From NCBI GenBank assembly GCA_041746135.1, contig JBGTHQ010000028.1, positions 144,962-208,961 of the forward strand: 64,000 nt of DNA, read 5' to 3'. The stretch comes from Alg239-R122 sp041746135. Its GTDB lineage: Bacteria > Pseudomonadota > Alphaproteobacteria > Sphingomonadales > Sphingomonadaceae. Below, one piece after another: positions 53,253-61,958 of this stretch. Made by a program: the position numbers and the translations under genes. How positions within the stretch are numbered: the stretch's first letter is position 1; each line of letters opens with the position of its first letter. The notes beneath the pieces are model-generated. The model saw only the letters and a list, made by a program, of their open reading frames with translations. It was not told where the DNA came from and ran no database searches.

Positions 53253-55114
53253 GCGCTTTTGCTCCATTGTCCTGTGCCACCATCAGAGGCGGTATTGTCA
53301 TCCAGCAGTTCCGCATCCGGGAAAGCCGCTTTTGCCGCCCGTACCATCGGCGAATTCAGCAACTCTTCGCGGGCCGCTTGTTTCTCAGCCTCAATCTGTT
53401 CGCCCAAACTAATCTGGGCCCGCCCCTCGCCTTTTTCAATCTGCCAGCGCGTTCCGGTAAGCTGCAGCAACACATCGCGCAACTGCGGCGCGAAATCCTG
53501 TCTGAACTCGGGCGATGTTTGGTACATCAGCTTGCCCGGCGCATATTCAACGACGCGCGCCCAGTCATGCAGCATCTGTGCAAGGGCCAGATTTCCTTTG
53601 CGATCAAGCCATTTGACAAATGCCGCATAGTCGCAGGGCGCATTGATATGCGAAACGGGCACGGGTTTAGCATCCGGGCTTTCGGTCTGGTTCTGCGGCA
53701 ATGCCGTCCTGCCCTCGTCAATATCGCGGATCAGCTTGCCCGGATCCGGCATTGTGCTCGCGTGCAGCATACGCAACAAAGCCATCTGGCATGCCTGTTG
53801 CGGCATGGGCGCGCGTGCTACCTCATCATGACCTTTCAGCAAAAGCTGCCAAAGCCGGTGTAGCTGCGGGTTGCTGAGACGATCCGCCCATTCGGACAGT
53901 TCGGCCCGCTCTTCCGCACTTATTGCAACGTTTTTCAGCGGTCCGATCTTGGCGAGTGTCAGCTGATGCACATAATCCATCAGCGCGCGGATCAACGCCA
54001 GTGGCTCGACCCCCAGAACGTGTTGCTCGTCCATCGCGGCAAGAGTTTCTTCAGCGTCGCCCTCCAATATATGGCCTAGCAAGCGGCGCACGGCGCCCCG
54101 GTCCGACAGGCCGAGCATATCGCGCACCTGCGCCGCGGTGACATGCGTTTGCGCATCCTTGGCGTCGCTTTGCATATCGGCATGAGCGATGGCTTGATCC
54201 AGAATCGAGAGACCGTCGCGCACCGAGCCTTCCGCACCCTGTGCGATCATGGACAGGGCCTCGCGGTCGGCAACCACGCCCTCCTGCTGGCATACCATCG
54301 CGAAATGGTCGGTCAGCATATCCGCCGTGATGCGCTTCAGATCAAACCGCTGGCACCGCGACAATACCGTGATCGGCACCTTGTTGACTTCGGTGGTTGC
54401 GAACAGAAATTTCACATGCGCGGGCGGCTCTTCCAGCGTCTTGAGCAGCGCATTGAAAGCGTTTTTAGAGAGCATGTGCACTTCGTCGATTATATAGATC
54501 TTGTAGCGCGCCGATACGGCGGCATAGCGCACCGCCTCGATAATCTCGCGCACGTCGTCGACACCGGTATGGCTGGCGGCATCCATTTCGATCACGTCGA
54601 TATGCCGGCCCTGGGCTATCGCCACACAGGGTTCGCACACGCCGCAAGGGTCGATCGTTGGGCCGCCCTGCCAATCCGGGCCGATGCAGTTGAGCGCCTT
54701 CGCGATCAGGCGAGCGGTGGAGGTCTTACCGACCCCGCGCACACCGGTCATCAGAAACGCATGGGCCAGCCGGTCCCGCTTGATCGCGTTGCCGAGCGTC
54801 TGCACCATGGCATCCTGCCCGATCAGTTCGGAAAATGTCTGCGGCCGGTACTTGCGAGCCAGAACGCGGTAATCGGCGTCTGTTCCCGATGTCTTTGGCG
54901 AAGATACATTTACAGCAAGATCCGGCGCATCGCCGAGTATAGAGGATGGCTCAACTTCTTCATTTTCGGCTTCGAATGATTTTGTAATCAAGGGAGATTT
55001 TTCGGGAATATCCATATTGAGCGAGGGCATGTCGCTGGATGTACCGCGCGAGGTGTCATGCAGCGGTGCATTTTCAATCTCTTTTTCGGCGTTTTTGTCG
55101 CGGGAATCATCCAT
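53249..55114 (-). CDS. dnaX: DNA polymerase III subunit gamma/tau
   Basis: Clamp-loader ATPase/organiser of the replisome. The 621-residue protein has an unusually long polar N-terminal extension (about 1-80) before the core ADYRVLARKYRPQTFSELIGQ; Walker A GVRGVGKTSTAR (about 121-132), the zinc site CGVCEPC (with an upstream Cys), the DEVHMLS Walker B and the SRC sensor follow. Domains III-V are present. Whether an internal frameshift makes a short gamma was not seen. ybaB overlaps downstream; the SRP RNA gene lies upstream. Confidence 0.95.
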   Translation of the reverse strand: MDDSRDKNAEKEIENAPLHDTSRGTSSDMPSLNMDIPEKSPLITKSFEAENEEVEPSSILGDAPDLAVNVSSPKTSGTDADYRVLARKYRPQTFSELIGQDAMVQTLGNAIKRDRLAHAFLMTGVRGVGKTSTARLIAKALNCIGPDWQGGPTIDPCGVCEPCVAIAQGRHIDVIEMDAASHTGVDDVREIIEAVRYAAVSARYKIYIIDEVHMLSKNAFNALLKTLEEPPAHVKFLFATTEVNKVPITVLSRCQRFDLKRITADMLTDHFAMVCQQEGVVADREALSMIAQGAEGSVRDGLSILDQAIAHADMQSDAKDAQTHVTAAQVRDMLGLSDRGAVRRLLGHILEGDAEETLAAMDEQHVLGVEPLALIRALMDYVHQLTLAKIGPLKNVAISAEERAELSEWADRLSNPQLHRLWQLLLKGHDEVARAPMPQQACQMALLRMLHASTMPDPGKLIRDIDEGRTALPQNQTESPDAKPVPVSHINAPCDYAAFVKWLDRKGNLALAQMLHDWARVVEYAPGKLMYQTSPEFRQDFAPQLRDVLLQLTGTRWQIEKGEGRAQISLGEQIEAEKQAAREELLNSPMVRAAKAAFPDAELLDDNTASDGGTGQWSKSA

Positions 55115-55214
55115 GAAAGAAGTTTAGGCGCTCCGACGTGTTTTGTCGAAGGCCAATGTCCGCTGCAAACATATCCATTGTGGAACATATCCATTGTGGA
55201 AACAAGAATAGAAA

Positions 55215-55307
55215 AAAGTAGGAGACGAGCGACCCGCAGAAAAATCGTTGTGGCTGCTTCCTTCCGGATCTGACCAGATTGGCGAACACTGCGTCCACCC
55301 GACTCCC
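55215..55307 (-). ncRNA. ffs: signal recognition particle 4.5S RNA
   Basis: Read on the minus strand, a rod-like RNA contains GTCAGATCCGGAAGGAAGCAGCCAC, matching the SRP RNA tetraloop/internal loop core recognised by Ffh (GGAAG-type apical loop, AGCAGCC). The ends GGGAGTCGGG and TCGTCTCC can pair, and a T-rich stretch (55217-55212) follows as a terminator. Location just upstream of dnaX is typical. Boundaries are approximate. Confidence 0.9.
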
Positions 55308-55366
55308 ATCCGCCATATGGCGCGAGTTCCAGCAAATTGCAATAGCTGTAGAGTAGCGCGTTTTAC

Positions 55367-55570
55367 TCAATCGTTGAGAACGAACGTAACCGCTAGAGTA
55401 ACGCGCCACTCGTCGATCTGGTCGCCTTTAACAGTCGCCTTGGTATCCTTGACCCAGATGCCGGATATGCCCTTGATAGTTTTGGAAGCGCGCGAGAGGC
55501 CCGTTTTGACTGCATCTTCGATACTGACATTGGATGAGGAAATGATTTCGGTTACTTTTGCGACGGACAT
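55367..55570 (-). CDS. dodecin family flavin-binding protein
   Basis: A 67-residue protein of the dodecin fold (beta-alpha-beta-beta): VAKVTEIISSSNVSIEDAVKTGLSRASKTI, then the conserved WV(K)DTKATVKGDQIDEWRVTLAVTFVL, matching the family. Dodecins assemble into dodecamers storing flavin. GGAG precedes the ATG. It stands alone between the SRP RNA and the beta-lactamase. Confidence 0.88.
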   Translation of the reverse strand: MSVAKVTEIISSSNVSIEDAVKTGLSRASKTIKGISGIWVKDTKATVKGDQIDEWRVTLAVTFVLND

Positions 55571-55642
55571 GCGCGCTCTCCTTTAATTGTGGAATCTAAT
55601 CGACTAATGCGCCTCAACCCGTCTATGTTCCGGTGCGGTCCA

Positions 55643-56554
55643 TTAAATGCGTGTCTCGGTTGCCATCATACTTTCCGCCGCGTGCCATGCGACGGCGGCG
55701 ATTGCCGCATCCGCATCCGCACCCGCGGAATCCACTCTCGGCCGGTCCAGATATACCGTCAATATCGCCGGAAGACGCTGCGGCGAAAAAAGGACGGCGA
55801 TATCGTTATATGCAGGTGCCGACGCCAGTGCTGTGCCCGTTTTATCGCCAACTTTCCACCCATCGGGAATACCGGCGCGGATGCGGTTCATTCCGGTTTT
55901 CACTTCTTGCATCCACCCCGTCAACATATCGGCATGTGCGACATTGCGGTCCGGCGATAGCAAAAGATTGTGCAGCAGTGTCGCCATGGCAAGCGGTCTG
56001 GTGGTATCGCGCGGATCGCCGATCGCGTTTTCGTTGAGGCCGGGCTCGTATCGGTCGAGGCGCGATACATCGTCGCCATGGCCGTGAAAGAAGCCCGTCA
56101 GCGCCTGCGGTCCGCCGAGCGCGCGCAACACGATGTTGGCCGCCGCGTTGTCGCTCAGTTCGACGGCCTTATAAGCAAGTTCATCCAATGTCGTGGCCTT
56201 TCCCGAAGCGGCAAGCTTTTCCGCATATGGCGCATAGGGCACAAGGTCTTCCCGCGACACAAACAGTTCCGCAAAACGGTCCAGCGAGCCGTCATCATGC
56301 GCCGCGAAAAGAGCCGCGGCCAAAGGGGCCTTGAAGGTCGAACACATGGCAAAGCGTTCGTTGGTGCGATGGCTCGCAATGACGCGCCCCTCATGTGACA
56401 ACAATGCGGCTCCGATACGCCCGCCGATATTCCATTCGATCTGCGTAAATACAGGATCATCGGCCAGACTGGCCGACGCGGTCTTGGCATTTTTGACGCA
56501 GCCGCTAAGCCACAATAGTACCGGCATGGCAATCAGGGTGCGGCGATCAAGCAT
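55643..56554 (-). CDS. class A beta-lactamase, predicted lipoprotein
   Basis: A serine beta-lactamase of 303 residues. Catalytic motifs: STFK at 72-75 (Ser70 in standard numbering), SDN at 134-136, Glu170 in RYEPGLN (Glu166) and KTG at 238-240. The N-terminal signal ends LSGC at 16-19, a lipobox, so the enzyme is probably anchored in the outer or inner membrane. No cysteine near KTG that could form the disulfide of class A carbapenemases is seen. The start ATG 56554 is five bases after the ferredoxin stop; no promoter or LysR regulator is adjacent, arguing for constitutive low-level co-expression. Confidence 0.92.
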   Translation of the reverse strand: MLDRRTLIAMPVLLWLSGCVKNAKTASASLADDPVFTQIEWNIGGRIGAALLSHEGRVIASHRTNERFAMCSTFKAPLAAALFAAHDDGSLDRFAELFVSREDLVPYAPYAEKLAASGKATTLDELAYKAVELSDNAAANIVLRALGGPQALTGFFHGHGDDVSRLDRYEPGLNENAIGDPRDTTRPLAMATLLHNLLLSPDRNVAHADMLTGWMQEVKTGMNRIRAGIPDGWKVGDKTGTALASAPAYNDIAVLFSPQRLPAILTVYLDRPRVDSAGADADAAIAAVAWHAAESMMATETRI

Positions 56555-56559
56555 AACGG

Positions 56560-56895
56560 TCAAATCCCTTGCATATTATGGCTTTCGGACGGAATACGCA
56601 CTGTCAGGCTGTCCATGCCTTCGGGCAGATATATCTGACAGGCGAGCCGAGAGGTTCGCGCCACACCCGCTGCCAGATCGAGCATGTCCTCTTCCATTTC
56701 CGTAGCTTCGGGCAGTTTTTCAAAATCGGCTTCGGCAACAATGACGTGGCATGTCGAACAGGCCATCTGCCCTTCGCACGTGCCCTCCAGCGGCTGATCG
56801 CTTAGCTGCGCGATATTGAGCAGGCGGTCGCCGGCTTTTCCAGACGCATGCGTCTTGCTTTTGCCATCGGCGCTGATGAAAGTGATTTTGGTCAT
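56560..56895 (-). CDS. fdx: adrenodoxin-type 2Fe-2S ferredoxin
   Basis: A 111-residue ferredoxin with the four cluster cysteines C40, C46, C49 and C86 (CEGQMACSTC and LACQ) and MACSTCHVIV typical of the ISC/adrenodoxin type. It delivers electrons in Fe-S cluster assembly or to P450-like enzymes. It overlaps the stop of the preceding cysteine desulfurase by four bases, indicating an ISC role (inference). Other isc genes (iscU, iscA, hscBA) are absent here. Confidence 0.93.
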   Translation of the reverse strand: MTKITFISADGKSKTHASGKAGDRLLNIAQLSDQPLEGTCEGQMACSTCHVIVAEADFEKLPEATEMEEDMLDLAAGVARTSRLACQIYLPEGMDSLTVRIPSESHNMQGI

Positions 56896-58013
56896 TGCGG
56901 TCCCATAATGCTGGCGGCGGCTTTATTGAGCATGAATGCGGCTTGGGCAAGATCGTCCTGGGTTGTATATCTGCCAAAACCCAGACGAATGGAGGATGCG
57001 ACTTGCGCCTGCGAAAGGCCAAGACCGGTCAGCACATGGCTTGGACGTCCCGAACCGCTGGCACATGCCGACCCGGCGGAAAACGCCACGCCGCGCACGT
57101 CGGACATGAGACGCGCGACATCCAAGCCGTCCCGGCGAATATTGAGATTGCCGCGATAGCGGTTCTGCACGGACCCGTTGATAGTCCAATCCGCAAATAG
57201 CTGGAGTGCCATCTCCCATAAATCCGCAACATGTCGTGCGTCCTGATCGAAGAGTTCGCGGGCAAGGTTCGCAGCAGCACCAAAGCCGGCGCACAAAGCG
57301 GGCGACTGTGTTCCAGAGCGTATGCCCGCTTCCTGTCCGCCGCCATGCAATAGCGGTTCCAAGAGGATTCCGTCGCGCCGCCAGAGCGCCCCGATGCCCT
57401 TGGGCCCATGAATTTTATGGGCGGACAGCGCGACCATGTCGACAGTGTCCGGTATGGGGATGCGGCCATAGCCCTGTACCGCGTCGCACAATATCAGCGC
57501 CCCGGCATTATGGGCAAGGTCAGCCAGCTCTTCTACCGGCTGGATGACGCCAATCTCGTTATTGACGAGCATGGCCGCAACGATAGCGGTGCTACCGTCG
57601 ATTACAGCGCGCGCCGCCTCTGTATCGATCAAGCCATCGGCACAGACCGGCAGAAGCGCGAGCTCGTAACCCTGCTTTTCGAGCCAGAAGCACGTGTCGC
57701 GTACCGCGGCATGCTCGGTAACGATCGTGACGATCTTTCGGCGGCCTTGATCGAGCCTGGGCAATATTCCGCGCAAGGCAAGATTGATCGCCTCGGTCGC
57801 GCCGCTGGTGAAAATAACTTCGCCGCTGGGGTGCAGCAGACCGGCAATCTGTGCGCGTGCAACTTCTACCGTTGCTGCCGCCTTGCGCCCGGCGCTATGC
57901 GCACTGTGCGGGTTGGCAAACCCGTCCTTCAGCCAAGGCTCCATCACGGCATAAGCCTCGGGCGCGAGCGGCGTCGTGGCCTGATAATCGAGATATACCC
58001 AATTCGCCGTCAT
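56892..58013 (-). CDS. cysteine desulfurase (NifS/IscS type), gene 1
   Basis: A PLP enzyme removing sulfur from cysteine for Fe-S clusters and thio-modification. The 373-residue protein has YLDYQATTPL at the N-terminus, His101 (EHAA), the PLP lysine K200 in ALSAHKIHG, and the active Cys317 in SAGSACASGSG. The last gene upstream ends directly at its ATG (58013/58014). Similar in layout to its neighbour yet not closely alike. Confidence 0.93.
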   Translation of the reverse strand: MTANWVYLDYQATTPLAPEAYAVMEPWLKDGFANPHSAHSAGRKAAATVEVARAQIAGLLHPSGEVIFTSGATEAINLALRGILPRLDQGRRKIVTIVTEHAAVRDTCFWLEKQGYELALLPVCADGLIDTEAARAVIDGSTAIVAAMLVNNEIGVIQPVEELADLAHNAGALILCDAVQGYGRIPIPDTVDMVALSAHKIHGPKGIGALWRRDGILLEPLLHGGGQEAGIRSGTQSPALCAGFGAAANLARELFDQDARHVADLWEMALQLFADWTINGSVQNRYRGNLNIRRDGLDVARLMSDVRGVAFSAGSACASGSGRPSHVLTGLGLSQAQVASSIRLGFGRYTTQDDLAQAAFMLNKAAASIMGPQ

Positions 58014-59084
58014 CTATATGCGCGCCCTGTCGTGGATCGACTTCCACATGTCGATAAAACGGTAGATATGTGCGCGGCTGGTTTCGGGACCGAAACTGAC
58101 GCGCACAACTTCGTTCGCGGTCTGGTCGTCCCATCCCATGGCCGAAAGGACGTGGCTGGTCTTGAGCGTTCCGGATGAACAGGCGCTGCCGGCCGATACC
58201 GAAATGCCGGCAAGGTCAAACTGTATCAACTGCGCGTTGGATGGCACGTTCGGCATGCGATACCCGCTAATAGTCGGCAGACGTTTCGCATCGGCGGCGA
58301 CGATTTCGCCGCCCGCCGCGACAATCGACTTGTCTAGCTGCTGCCGCAGGTCTTGGGCGCGTTCCAACCATGTCCGAGGGGCTTCTAGGGCCGCCGCCAT
58401 CGCCAATATGGCGGGCAGGTTTTCGGTGCCGGAACGGTAACCTTTTTCCTGACCACCGGATGCATGGATGTGCGCCAAGTTTTTGACCAGCAACGCGCCT
58501 ATACCCGGCGGACCGCCAAATTTATGCGCGGAGATGGAAATCATATCCGCATCGGGAAGCGCTATTTTCCCCGCCGATTGTGCACAGTCGCTGAATAGAA
58601 TGGCTCCCGCTTCGCGTACTTTTGCGGCAATCGCCACCATATCCTGTGCGACGCCGGTTTCGTTGTTGACCGATTGTATCGCGACGAGCGTGTCTTCGCT
58701 GGCACCTTCCAGCTCTTTTGCCAGACACGCCAGCACAACTCGCCCCTGCAAATCGACGGCCAACGGCAACGCGTTTTTCGTAACCCGTAGCACCGCATCA
58801 TGTTCGACAGGAAGCGTCAGGATACGCGACATTTTCGCACGGCCCAACGCGATCACAATGGCTTCGCTGGCCCCGCTTGTGAAGATGACTTCGCCGCTCC
58901 AGCCCAGCGCAGCCGCAATTCTTTTGCGCGCATTTTCAAGCGCCGCGCGCGCGTTGCGCCCGTCCATATGCGGCGAGGACGGGTTGGCCCATATTTCCAT
59001 TCCACCGCCAAAGGAGGCACGTGCGGACGCGATTACCGGCGTGGTGGCGGCGTGATCCAGATATATGCGCTGCGCCGTCACCAT
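58014..59084 (-). CDS. cysteine desulfurase-like PLP enzyme, gene 2
   Basis: A 356-residue NifS-like enzyme. YLDHAATTPV, the EHDA segment with His95, PLP Lys188 in SISAHKFGG, and the Cys302 loop SAGSACSSG are intact, so it should be active. It is shorter and more divergent than gene 1, which starts directly after its stop. The ATG 59084 has AGGA; a TTG/other start up to 59153 is possible. It may act in a distinct sulfur pathway such as thiocofactor or tRNA thiolation. Confidence 0.9.
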   Translation of the reverse strand: MVTAQRIYLDHAATTPVIASARASFGGGMEIWANPSSPHMDGRNARAALENARKRIAAALGWSGEVIFTSGASEAIVIALGRAKMSRILTLPVEHDAVLRVTKNALPLAVDLQGRVVLACLAKELEGASEDTLVAIQSVNNETGVAQDMVAIAAKVREAGAILFSDCAQSAGKIALPDADMISISAHKFGGPPGIGALLVKNLAHIHASGGQEKGYRSGTENLPAILAMAAALEAPRTWLERAQDLRQQLDKSIVAAGGEIVAADAKRLPTISGYRMPNVPSNAQLIQFDLAGISVSAGSACSSGTLKTSHVLSAMGWDDQTANEVVRVSFGPETSRAHIYRFIDMWKSIHDRARI

Positions 59085-59260
59085 TTTCGTATCCTGCGTC
59101 CGCTTTCCATGGCCCAAATCATTCTTACCTGTCCGTACCGCATTTTGTTGCACTTTTGCGTGGGCTTTCTATATAGCATGCACTTCAAAATCACAGCCCC
59201 TATAGGTATTGCATCCGTGCACCGCCTGGCGTTTTGCATATGTTTGGAAAAACACCACCC

Positions 59261-59917
59261 ATGCCATCAGTCATTTTTCCCGGACCCGAAGGCCGTCTCG
59301 AAGGTCGTTTCAGCCCCGCGCTGCGTCCGCGGGCGCCCGTTGCGATGATCCTGCATCCGCACCCGCAAGGCGGCGGTACGATGAACGACCATATTACGCA
59401 GGCCATGTACAAGACATTCGTCAAGCGCGGTTTTGCGACCTTGCGCTTCAACTTTCGCGGCGTGGGCCGAAGCCAGGGCAGTTTCGATAATGGCATCGGC
59501 GAGCTGTCCGACGCCGCCGCCGCACTCGATTGGGTGCAAAGCTTCCATCCCGAAGCGCAGACCACATGGGTGGCCGGTTTCAGCTTCGGCGCGTTAATTG
59601 GCATGCAGTTGCTGATGCGACGCCCCGAAGTGCGCGGTTTCATATCCGTCGCACCGCCCGCAAATATGTACGATTTCAGCTTTCTCGCCCCCTGCCCCGC
59701 TTCGGGCATCATGGTCCAAGGCCTCGCTGACGAAGTGGTTTCGCCTTCGGCCGTACAGAAACTGGTCGACAAATTGCGTACGCAAAAGCACATTACTATC
59801 CATCATGATGAAATTCCGCGCGCCAACCATTTTTTCGAGCATGAACTGGACGATCTGATGAAATCGGTCGACAATTATCTCGACATGCGTCTCGCGCCCG
59901 ACTCCCCTATTAAATAG
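59261..59917 (+). CDS. alpha/beta hydrolase
   Basis: A 218-residue alpha/beta hydrolase of the kind often placed next to cysteine desulfurase genes in sphingomonads (from memory). LHPHPQGGGTMNDH carries the oxyanion region, FNFRGVGRSQG is conserved, the nucleophile elbow is GFSFGA (Ser near 98), an Asp in LADEVV and His in NHFFEH complete the triad. Substrate unknown. ATG 59261 is preferred over 59240. Divergent from the cysteine desulfurase operon. Confidence 0.82.
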   Translation: MPSVIFPGPEGRLEGRFSPALRPRAPVAMILHPHPQGGGTMNDHITQAMYKTFVKRGFATLRFNFRGVGRSQGSFDNGIGELSDAAAALDWVQSFHPEAQTTWVAGFSFGALIGMQLLMRRPEVRGFISVAPPANMYDFSFLAPCPASGIMVQGLADEVVSPSAVQKLVDKLRTQKHITIHHDEIPRANHFFEHELDDLMKSVDNYLDMRLAPDSPIK

Positions 59918-59932
59918 GTTGAGCGAGAACAG

Positions 59933-60136
59933 CTAGTCACTCAACTCGTTTTTGACCGGCGAAACGCCGCGTTCGTTCGGAACTGACAGGATCGCCGCAT
60001 TCCCGAGTAATATGGCGGCCAGTATCAGCATAAGCGTCGGCTGTTTTTTCGGACGGCCGATTCGTAGCAAATAGACTGCGCCGCCGATCAATGCGAACGC
60101 GCCAATTGTCATAATTCCAAGAGCGGTTTCGAGCAT
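59933..60136 (-). CDS. small two-helix membrane protein
   Basis: A 67-residue protein with two hydrophobic helices (about 3-24 and 34-52) separated by a basic loop (RIGRPKKQPT), and a polar tail. No family name is known to me. It overlaps nothing and is 30 bp from the next minus-strand SDR gene. Translation is plausible but not proven. Confidence 0.6.
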   Translation of the reverse strand: MLETALGIMTIGAFALIGGAVYLLRIGRPKKQPTLMLILAAILLGNAAILSVPNERGVSPVKNELSD

Positions 60137-60166
60137 GGATACACCTTACGCGGGTCGTGCAGATTT

Positions 60167-61018
60167 TCAACTTTCCGCTTTATAAGGTGCGAAGCGCGGA
60201 TCATCGATTGTCGCCTGATAATCCGCCACGATCTGCTTTTGCCGCGCGGAGATAGCTGCATAAAAATCGGGATGTGTGAATATATAGAAACGATCCGCTT
60301 CCACGCAGTCCGCCACCCATTCGCCCACCAGATCGGCCGGCATGCCGTTTTCGACGATCTGTGTGAGATTCTGTGATAGCGGATCGCTTGCTTCGGCAGG
60401 ATTGCCGACTTTGGAAGGGGCACGCAATCCGCTTTTATGAATCTGGGTCTTGACCCATGCGGGACACAGAACACTGACGCCGATGCCTTTTTCCGGCAAT
60501 TCTGCGAATAGACTTTCGCTATAGCCTACTACCGCAAATTTGGTGGCATGATAGGGCGCCATTCCCGGCATTGCGACGTGCCCTGCCATCGATGCGACAT
60601 TAACTATATGGCCGCCCTCGCCATGCGATTTAAGCAGCGGCGTAAATATCTCGACGCCGTGCACAACGCCCATCAGGTTGATGTCGACCACCCATCGCCA
60701 ATCACTGATGGGAATGGAACCGGTTTGCCCGCCGGATCCTACTCCTGCATTGTTAATCACCATATGCACTTTGCCAAAATGCGCGATAGTGGCATCCGCG
60801 GCTTTTTGCATTGAATTGTAATCGGCAACATCGCACTCAACGGTCGCCACACCGCCATAAGATTGTCTGAGTTTGGCAGCCGCCTGGTCCAATCCATCCC
60901 CGTTAATATCCGACATCATGACATTGGCACCCCGTGCCGCAAAACTGCGTGCCATTTCTATGCCCAAGCCAGATGCCGCGCCAGTGATAAACACGGTTTT
61001 GCCCGAAATCGATGTCAT
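60167..61018 (-). CDS. SDR family oxidoreductase
   Basis: A 283-residue NAD(P)-dependent dehydrogenase with TGAASGLG at 12-19, DVAD, NNAG near 90, the catalytic Ser in NVASMAGH, and YHATK (Tyr about 155, Lys about 159). A long C-terminal tail (about 235-283) is unlike FabG and resembles the extended SDRs next to cyclohexanone/steroid genes. Substrate unknown. SD AGGAGA precedes the ATG. Confidence 0.85.
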   Translation of the reverse strand: MTSISGKTVFITGAASGLGIEMARSFAARGANVMMSDINGDGLDQAAAKLRQSYGGVATVECDVADYNSMQKAADATIAHFGKVHMVINNAGVGSGGQTGSIPISDWRWVVDINLMGVVHGVEIFTPLLKSHGEGGHIVNVASMAGHVAMPGMAPYHATKFAVVGYSESLFAELPEKGIGVSVLCPAWVKTQIHKSGLRAPSKVGNPAEASDPLSQNLTQIVENGMPADLVGEWVADCVEADRFYIFTHPDFYAAISARQKQIVADYQATIDDPRFAPYKAES

Positions 61019-61210
61019 ATGCTCTCTCCTTCACCGATATTCCCTAAGCAGACCTCATCCGCAAATGAGCCAGATGGTTACCGGTTACGCTTTGAGAGAC
61101 ATATGCCACATATATGTTCGGTAATCGCCTCTAAAGAAGGCTACACTCATAATGTGCTTAGAATAATTACGCCGTACGATGGAATCGAAAATGATGGTAT
61201 AGGATAATCA

Positions 61211-61780
61211 TCAGACGCTGTCCGCTTGTGCGGCATGTTTTCCTTCGGCAAACTCTTCGACAATTTTGGCACAAAATGCGGGCAGATCATTGGGATTGCG
61301 GCTCGTAACCAGTCCGTGATCCACGACCACTTCTTGATCGCTCCAGCGTCCACCCGCATTTTCGATATCCGTTTGCAAGGTCGGATAGGATGTCAGTTCG
61401 CGTCCGTTAACGACATCGGCCTCCACGAGCGTCCACGGTGCATGGCAGATGGCTGCCACGGGTTTCTTTTGCTTGAAAAAGCTGCGCACGAAATGAATCA
61501 CCTCGTCGTTTCCGCGAAGTTTATCGGCGCCCACAGTACCACCGGGAATGACCAGGCCATCGAAATCATCGGCCGATACGTTGGCGATTGTTACGTCAAT
61601 GGCGTAGCTTCCGCCCTCATCAAGATCACCATTGACCGTTTGCGCTTTTCCGGTTTCAAAACTGACAACGGTCACTTTGCCGCCCGCTTCTTCTACTGCG
61701 GCTTTCGGTTTGACGAATTCGGGTTCCTCGGTCCCGCGCGGGGAGATGAGTATGGCGATATTCTTTCCGTCGAGTTTCAT
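61211..61780 (-). CDS. PfpI/DJ-1 family protein
   Basis: A 189-residue protein of the DJ-1/PfpI superfamily (type 1 glutamine amidotransferase-like). The nucleophile Cys lies in AAICHAPWTL, with an upstream Glu (EEPEF) as in Hsp31/YhbO glyoxalase/deglycase-like proteins, and DDFDGLVIPGGT. It probably acts against reactive carbonyls or as a stress protein. The ATG 61780 with AGGTG is preferred to a GTG at 61789. It is divergent from the aldehyde dehydrogenase. Confidence 0.85.
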   Translation of the reverse strand: MKLDGKNIAILISPRGTEEPEFVKPKAAVEEAGGKVTVVSFETGKAQTVNGDLDEGGSYAIDVTIANVSADDFDGLVIPGGTVGADKLRGNDEVIHFVRSFFKQKKPVAAICHAPWTLVEADVVNGRELTSYPTLQTDIENAGGRWSDQEVVVDHGLVTSRNPNDLPAFCAKIVEEFAEGKHAAQADSV

Positions 61781-61958
61781 GGGGGGCACCTTATTGCAAG
61801 AATTGATAAGAAAAGAAAATACGCAGAATTATTCATCTGGTTCCAAAGGTCCGTGCTTTCGTTACAGTTGTGTCCGGCAAACGATTAGGTCTGTAATAAC
61901 GCAGCCCGATGCGGTTATAGCAGATAGACAGAGCACATCATCGCAAAGGAGTCCCCCA

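Noticed and set aside
55643..56554. Beta-lactamase as a class A carbapenemase
   Set aside because: There is a Cys directly before the catalytic Ser, but no second Cys near KTG to form the Cys69-Cys238 disulfide; the spectrum cannot be predicted.
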